From Arthrobacter rhizosphaerae (GTDB lineage Bacteria; Actinomycetota; Actinomycetes; Actinomycetales; Micrococcaceae), in the NCBI RefSeq assembly GCF_023062595.1, contig NZ_JALLAN010000018.1:30123-94122 (forward strand): a DNA stretch of 64,000 nucleotides, read 5' to 3'. Positions within the stretch are counted from its first letter, which is position 1. The number at the start of each line of letters is the position of its first letter. Position numbers and translations under genes: made by a program. Of this stretch, positions 63,466 to 64,000 are shown piece after piece. The notes under the pieces were generated by a model, which was given only the letters and a program-made list of their open reading frames with translations, did no database searches and was not told where the DNA came from.

Positions 63466-63942
63466 GTGAGCAATTCATTGAAGCTCGTCGCCCCGGAAAA
63501 CGAGCCGTTCGTGCACACCGAGCGAGAGTTTGAGTTCCCGGCGTCAGCGGTCTTCCGTGCACATTCCGATCCGGAGCTGTTCCGGCAGTGGATCGGGCCT
63601 CAGGAGCTGACAACGACGATTGACCGGTTCGACTGCCGGCCGGGGGGAAGTTACCGGTTTATCCAGGAGGGCGGAGACGGGCGCCAGCATGCATTCCACG
63701 GGGTCTTCCACTCCGTCCGCGCCAATGAGTTCGTGCTGCAGACCTTCGAATATGAGGGGTATCCGGATGTGGTCACGCTGGAGTTCGCTACCTTCGGGGA
63801 TCTGCCGGACGGGCGTTCCAGGCTCACCGGCCGCTCCGTATACCCCAGCGTGGAGGCCCGCGAAAAGTACCTCTCAGACGGTATGGAATCAGGAATCGCC
63901 GCGGGCTACGAGCAATTGGACGAGCTCCTGGGCGGCGGATAG
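63466..63942 (+). CDS. SRPBCC (AHSA1-like) domain protein 2
   Basis: The GTG at 63466, four bases after the preceding stop and preceded by CAGGTGAG, gives a 158-residue paralogue of the previous protein. It has the same order of blocks: EREFEFPASAVFRAHSDPELFRQWIGP, RPGGSYRFIQEGGDG, SVYPSVEARE and GYEQLDELL. The two copies probably arose by tandem duplication and may form a heterodimer or bind different ligands. It is the last gene before a terminator hairpin at the window edge. Confidence 0.9.
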   Translation: MSNSLKLVAPENEPFVHTEREFEFPASAVFRAHSDPELFRQWIGPQELTTTIDRFDCRPGGSYRFIQEGGDGRQHAFHGVFHSVRANEFVLQTFEYEGYPDVVTLEFATFGDLPDGRSRLTGRSVYPSVEAREKYLSDGMESGIAAGYEQLDELLGGG

Positions 63943-63967
63943 GAACAACGAGTTAAAGTACGACGGC

Positions 63968-64000
63968 GTCCGGTCACCTTCCCAAGGAAGGTGACCGGAC
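63968..64000 (+). terminator. Strong terminator hairpin at the window edge
   Basis: A perfect 15-bp stem (63968-63982 with 63986-64000) and a CAA loop lie 26 bases after the last stop. The window ends at the base of the stem, so any T-run is out of view. Confidence 0.75.

Overview
The window looks like chromosomal DNA of a high-GC actinobacterium in the Micrococcaceae, most likely Arthrobacter or a close relative (Paenarthrobacter, Pseudarthrobacter). The reasons are the GC-rich codon use, GTG and TTG starts with AGGAG-type ribosome sites, a DUF222/HNH protein of the kind scattered through these genomes, a DUF6318 lipoprotein, and an inositol locus laid out as in soil actinobacteria. About 50 protein genes are supported. 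I saw no rRNA, tRNA, CRISPR array, prophage or complete insertion sequence.

Region 1 (1-16.8 kb) holds mostly unlinked genes: the tail of a PEP mutase/isocitrate lyase family enzyme, an acetyltransferase, a DUF222-HNH protein, a gamma-glutamyltransferase family enzyme, the transcription accessory protein Tex, a CBS-pair protein, a cytosine deaminase of the fungal type, a 1229-residue nuclease-helicase (TM0106 family) with a four-cysteine iron-sulfur signature, an Old Yellow Enzyme and a DUF6318 lipoprotein/PKD protein pair. Region 2 (17-24 kb) combines an orphan Vsr mismatch endonuclease, a divergent two-component system and a McrB-McrC type IV restriction pair, so it leans toward DNA modification and defence.

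Region 3 (24-30.8 kb) has a thioesterase coupled to a heterodimeric ABC exporter with one degenerate ATP site, then a secreted protein with three Cys/His repeats directly followed by a sortase that may anchor it. Region 4 (30.8-37 kb) is a probable guanidino-compound or arginine-catabolic unit: a TPP-dependent decarboxylase, an agmatinase-family hydrolase, an XRE-cupin regulator and a divergent sodium:solute symporter. Region 5 (37-42 kb) has a ferritin-like/VIT metal transporter, two tandem membrane-anchored metzincin-like proteases and a LOG-family enzyme.

Region 6 (42-62.3 kb) is a myo-inositol catabolic locus: an ABC importer, two IolG-type dehydrogenases, a GntR regulator, IolB, and an operon running iolC, an aldolase, iolD, iolA/mmsA, iolE, iolG and a TIM-barrel isomerase. 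It is split by a nickel/peptide-type ABC importer with a GNAT enzyme. That importer has its own 19-bp Fur/Zur-like palindrome and a possible Cys/His-rich leader peptide. Repeated TGTCCTGACA-like sites before the inositol importer, gntR and iolC suggest one regulator ties the two halves together. The window ends with an ArsR regulator, two tandem SRPBCC proteins and a strong terminator hairpin.
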